Assembly (NCBI GenBank): GCA_934541205.1
Contig: CAKTDK010000010.1
Location: forward strand, 1-23,807
Source: an uncultured Eubacteriales bacterium
GTDB lineage: Bacteria > Bacillota > Clostridia > Oscillospirales > RGIG7773
Direction: 5' to 3'
DNA length: 23,807 nt
Position numbers and translations under genes: made by a program. This document shows positions 22,046 to 23,807 of the stretch, piece by piece; position 1 is the stretch's first letter; every line of letters starts with the position of its first letter. Under the pieces are notes generated by a model, which ran no database searches, was not told the origin of the DNA, and saw nothing but the letters and a program-made list of their open reading frames with translations.

Positions 22046-22333
22046 ATGTCTACTGATAAGGATTATAAAAATTTTATATTGGAACAGCTGGACCTTATTG
22101 AAGATATAGCATGCAGACATATGATGGGAGAATATCTTCTTTATTGCAGAGGCAAGATTTTCGGAGGAATTTATGACAACAGGCTTCTTGTAAAGATAAC
22201 AGATGAAGGAAAAAAGCTTAATTTAAAAGAAGAAATACCTTATTCGGGAGCAAAGCCTATGTATTTTGTTGAAAATATTGATGACAAAGAATATCTTAAA
22301 ATTGTTGTGGAAACTGTATATAACAGTTTATAA
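22046..22333 (+). CDS. TfoX N-terminal domain protein
   Basis: 95 residues, a stand-alone TfoX-N domain (about 90-110 is usual). Recognisable pattern: the CRHMMGEYLLYCRGKIFGGIYDNRL region near residue 25 (family: RxMFGGxGLYxxGxxFGxIxDxxLYLK) and PYSGAKPMYFVE near residue 65 (family: PYxxxKxMxYYxV). In gamma-proteobacteria TfoX/Sxy activates competence genes together with CRP; stand-alone versions in Firmicutes have no proven role, and nothing competence-related is next to it here. Start ATG with GAGGG. It is followed 19 bp later by a small membrane protein gene and probably shares its transcript. Confidence 0.85.
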   Translation: MSTDKDYKNFILEQLDLIEDIACRHMMGEYLLYCRGKIFGGIYDNRLLVKITDEGKKLNLKEEIPYSGAKPMYFVENIDDKEYLKIVVETVYNSL

Positions 22334-22352
22334 TATGGGAAAAGATTATTAA

Positions 22353-22571
22353 ATGAAAAAACAAAATCTTTATAAATTCTTTTATTTGATAAGTATTATT
22401 TTAATAATAGGCTTTTTTATAAGATTGATTGCTGATTATTTTACATATAATCCTTCGGTTACATCAGCGCCGTTTTATGTATTTATTATAATCAGAAGCT
22501 TTGAGTTTTTATTGCCTTGTCTTATAATTTTCATAACGGCAAAAATTATAAAAAATAAATTTAAGAAATAA
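22353..22571 (+). CDS. Small two-helix membrane protein, unknown function
   Basis: 72 residues, with two membrane segments: YLISIILIIGFFIRLIA (about 12-28) and VFIIIRSFEFLLPCLIIFI (about 43-61). Basic residues at both ends (MKKQ, KIIKNKFKK) suggest both termini are cytoplasmic. The sequence between (YNPSVTSAPF) is short and polar. I do not recognise a named family. The start has only a weak ribosome binding site (GGGAAAAG), fitting translation as the second gene after the TfoX-N gene. Its stop codon is inside the terminator stem at 22566-22602. Confidence 0.75.
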   Translation: MKKQNLYKFFYLISIILIIGFFIRLIADYFTYNPSVTSAPFYVFIIIRSFEFLLPCLIIFITAKIIKNKFKK

Positions 22572-22602
22572 AGGATAAAGCTATAAGCTTTATCCTTTAT
22601 TT
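22566..22602. terminator. Bidirectional terminator between convergent genes
   Basis: A perfect 17-bp stem, AAATAAAGGATAAAGCT (22566-22582) with its complement (22586-22602), has a 3-nt loop. Its A/T ends act as the U-run in both directions. The stop codons of the plus-strand membrane protein gene and the minus-strand C_GCAxxG_C_C gene both lie within the stem. Confidence 0.85.
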
Positions 22603-23043
22603 GTTTTCAAAGTATTTTTCAAGTATTTCGGCAGCACATTCAACAAGTTCCTTGCAAGGCCGTTTTTTATAATATTCTTTTGTTCTTTTTTGGGGAACAG
22701 GCCTGTCTTTTTTATCGGAAAGTCCCAGTAAATTACGGCATACGATATCTCCGTTAATCTCACGGAATTCTTCCGCAAGGTTCTGAGCTTTTTTATAATG
22801 TTCAGTTTTGGCGTTATAGTCGGAAATATCGCTGTATCCTTCCATAAGACCTAAAACCATTTCAAGACCGGAAACTGCTCCGCATACTTCGCGCAGCCTT
22901 GCTATACCTCCTCCGAAGGAGGAGCCAAGCATAAGAAGACTTTTTTCATCTATTCCTATATCATCCTTAAATGCCATTAATACTGCCTGACAGCAGTTAC
23001 ACCCATTTTTAAAAAATTGTCCGGCAAGCTCTTTTTTCGTCAT
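22597..23043 (-). CDS. C_GCAxxG_C_C family (putative redox-active) protein
   Basis: 148 residues, normal for this family (TIGR01909/PF09719). The conserved cysteines are present: Cys15, Cys17 and Cys18 in NGCNCCQAV, Cys54 in CGAVSGL (the GCAxxG-type motif), then Cys102, Cys130 and Cys136. SFGGGIARLREVCGAVSG is the core signature. The cysteine pattern suggests metal or redox chemistry, but no activity is proven for the family. The ATG overlaps the stop of the Mrp-type ATPase gene by one base (TGATG), so translation is coupled; the shared operon with an Fe-S carrier ATPase fits a metal-linked role (inference). It ends in a shared bidirectional terminator. Confidence 0.93.
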   Translation of the reverse strand: MTKKELAGQFFKNGCNCCQAVLMAFKDDIGIDEKSLLMLGSSFGGGIARLREVCGAVSGLEMVLGLMEGYSDISDYNAKTEHYKKAQNLAEEFREINGDIVCRNLLGLSDKKDRPVPQKRTKEYYKKRPCKELVECAAEILEKYFENK

Positions 23044-23807
23044 CAGATACTTTCCACCTTATCTGCTGTTTTTTCGAGGCCTTCGTCAACAAAATTTTCT
23101 ATAAGTCCGCTGTCAACCGCTTGTGCAAGTTCTGGATTTATAGGAAGCTTTCCTAAAAAGTCTATATTATATTTACTGCATATTTCTTCAATATGGCTTT
23201 CACCAAAAATTTTAAGTTCTTTTTTGCAGTCGGGACATTTTACATAACTCATATTTTCCACAAGTCCGATAATAGGGATATTCATCATATTTGCCATATT
23301 TACAGCCTTTTCAACTATCATTGATACCAGTTGCTGTGGAGAAGTTACTATTATAATTCCGTCAAGAGGGATACTTTGAAATACAGTAAGAGCAACATCT
23401 CCTGTACCCGGAGGCATATCTACAAACATATAGTCAACATCATTCCAGATAACATCTGTCCAAAATTGTTTTACAGCTCCTGCGATTACAGGGCCTCTCC
23501 ATACAACAGGATCACTTTCATTTTCAAGCAGAAGATTTATAGACATAATATCTATTCCCGTTTTTGTAGTTGCGGGAATAATGCCTGATTCACTTCCTTT
23601 TGCTTTTTCCTTTATTCCGAAAGCTTTCGGAATAGAAGGTCCTGTTATATCTGCATCCAATATGGCGGTTTTATATTTTCTTCTGTTCATTGTTACGGCA
23701 AGCATAGAAGTTACAAGAGATTTTCCTACTCCGCCTTTTCCTGAAATTATTCCTATAACTTTTTTTACACTGCTTGCGTCGTTTAATTTTTCTATAAGGG
23801 ATTCAGG
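23043..23807 (-). CDS. Mrp/NBP35-family Fe-S carrier ATPase (N-terminus off window)
   Basis: 255 codons are present and the frame is open through the right edge, so only the extreme N-terminus is missing (family about 260-290 without extra domains). The deviant Walker A, GKGGVGKS, lies about 23 codons in from the edge, followed by ILDADITGPSIPKAFG (Walker A'/switch I), DYMFVDMPPGTGD (Walker B/switch II) and VENMSYVKCPDCKKELKIFGES. The last carries the CxxC that holds the bridging Fe-S cluster between two subunits. These P-loop ATPases assemble or carry Fe-S clusters. The frame starts well upstream of the internal ATG at 23705; that ATG is not the true start because Walker A precedes it. The gene is followed, with a one-base overlap, by the C_GCAxxG_C_C gene. 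Confidence 0.95.
   Translation of the reverse strand, partial: PESLIEKLNDASSVKKVIGIISGKGGVGKSLVTSMLAVTMNRRKYKTAILDADITGPSIPKAFGIKEKAKGSESGIIPATTKTGIDIMSINLLLENESDPVVWRGPVIAGAVKQFWTDVIWNDVDYMFVDMPPGTGDVALTVFQSIPLDGIIIVTSPQQLVSMIVEKAVNMANMMNIPIIGLVENMSYVKCPDCKKELKIFGESHIEEICSKYNIDFLGKLPINPELAQAVDSGLIENFVDEGLEKTADKVESI

Overview
This window looks like a chromosomal housekeeping region from a low-GC, Gram-positive anaerobe of the Clostridia type. The support is A/T-rich sequence, strong AAGGAGG-type ribosome binding sites, many U-run hairpin terminators, RNase Y, a lepA-hemW pair, an S-layer-homology (SLH) protein, a CarD-family regulator and a C_GCAxxG_C_C redox protein beside an Mrp ATPase. No finer taxonomic placement is supported. 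I found no tRNA, rRNA, CRISPR array, insertion sequence, phage gene or T-box leader.

Layout. Positions 1-817 (minus) hold the start of an oligopeptide ABC permease gene with a strong promoter and a possible CodY site. A short archaeal/eukaryote-type prolyl-tRNA synthetase (minus) and a DUF188 protein (plus) diverge from a compact shared promoter region at 2872-2983. A patch of degenerate intergenic repeats follows at 3450-3750. Next is a minus-strand membrane cluster: a YwaF-like protein, a flippase-like protein, a terminator, then a YgjP-like metallopeptidase. A cation diffusion facilitator lies upstream. The operon lepA-hemW-SLH/CHAP-like protein (11931 to 7854) is preceded by an EamA transporter gene and by the directly abutting gltX-glnS pair (16320 to 13000). 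A uracil permease (minus) and rny (plus) diverge from 18084-18534, each with a good promoter.

After rny come a perfect terminator, a 26-bp tandem repeat of small terminator-like hairpins, and about 700 bp of gene-poor DNA that may hold decayed coding sequence. Then come a CarD-like regulator, a small minus-strand gene for a 48-residue peptide, a TfoX-N protein, a small two-helix membrane protein, and a convergent C_GCAxxG_C_C/Mrp pair that runs off the right edge.

Most of the content is translation (ProRS, GluRS, GlnRS, LepA), RNA turnover (RNase Y) and membrane transport. The most unusual item is the 48-residue peptide gene at 21642-21788. It has a near-consensus promoter, a good ribosome binding site and its own terminator, and belongs to no family I recognise. 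I see no complete novel multigene system here.
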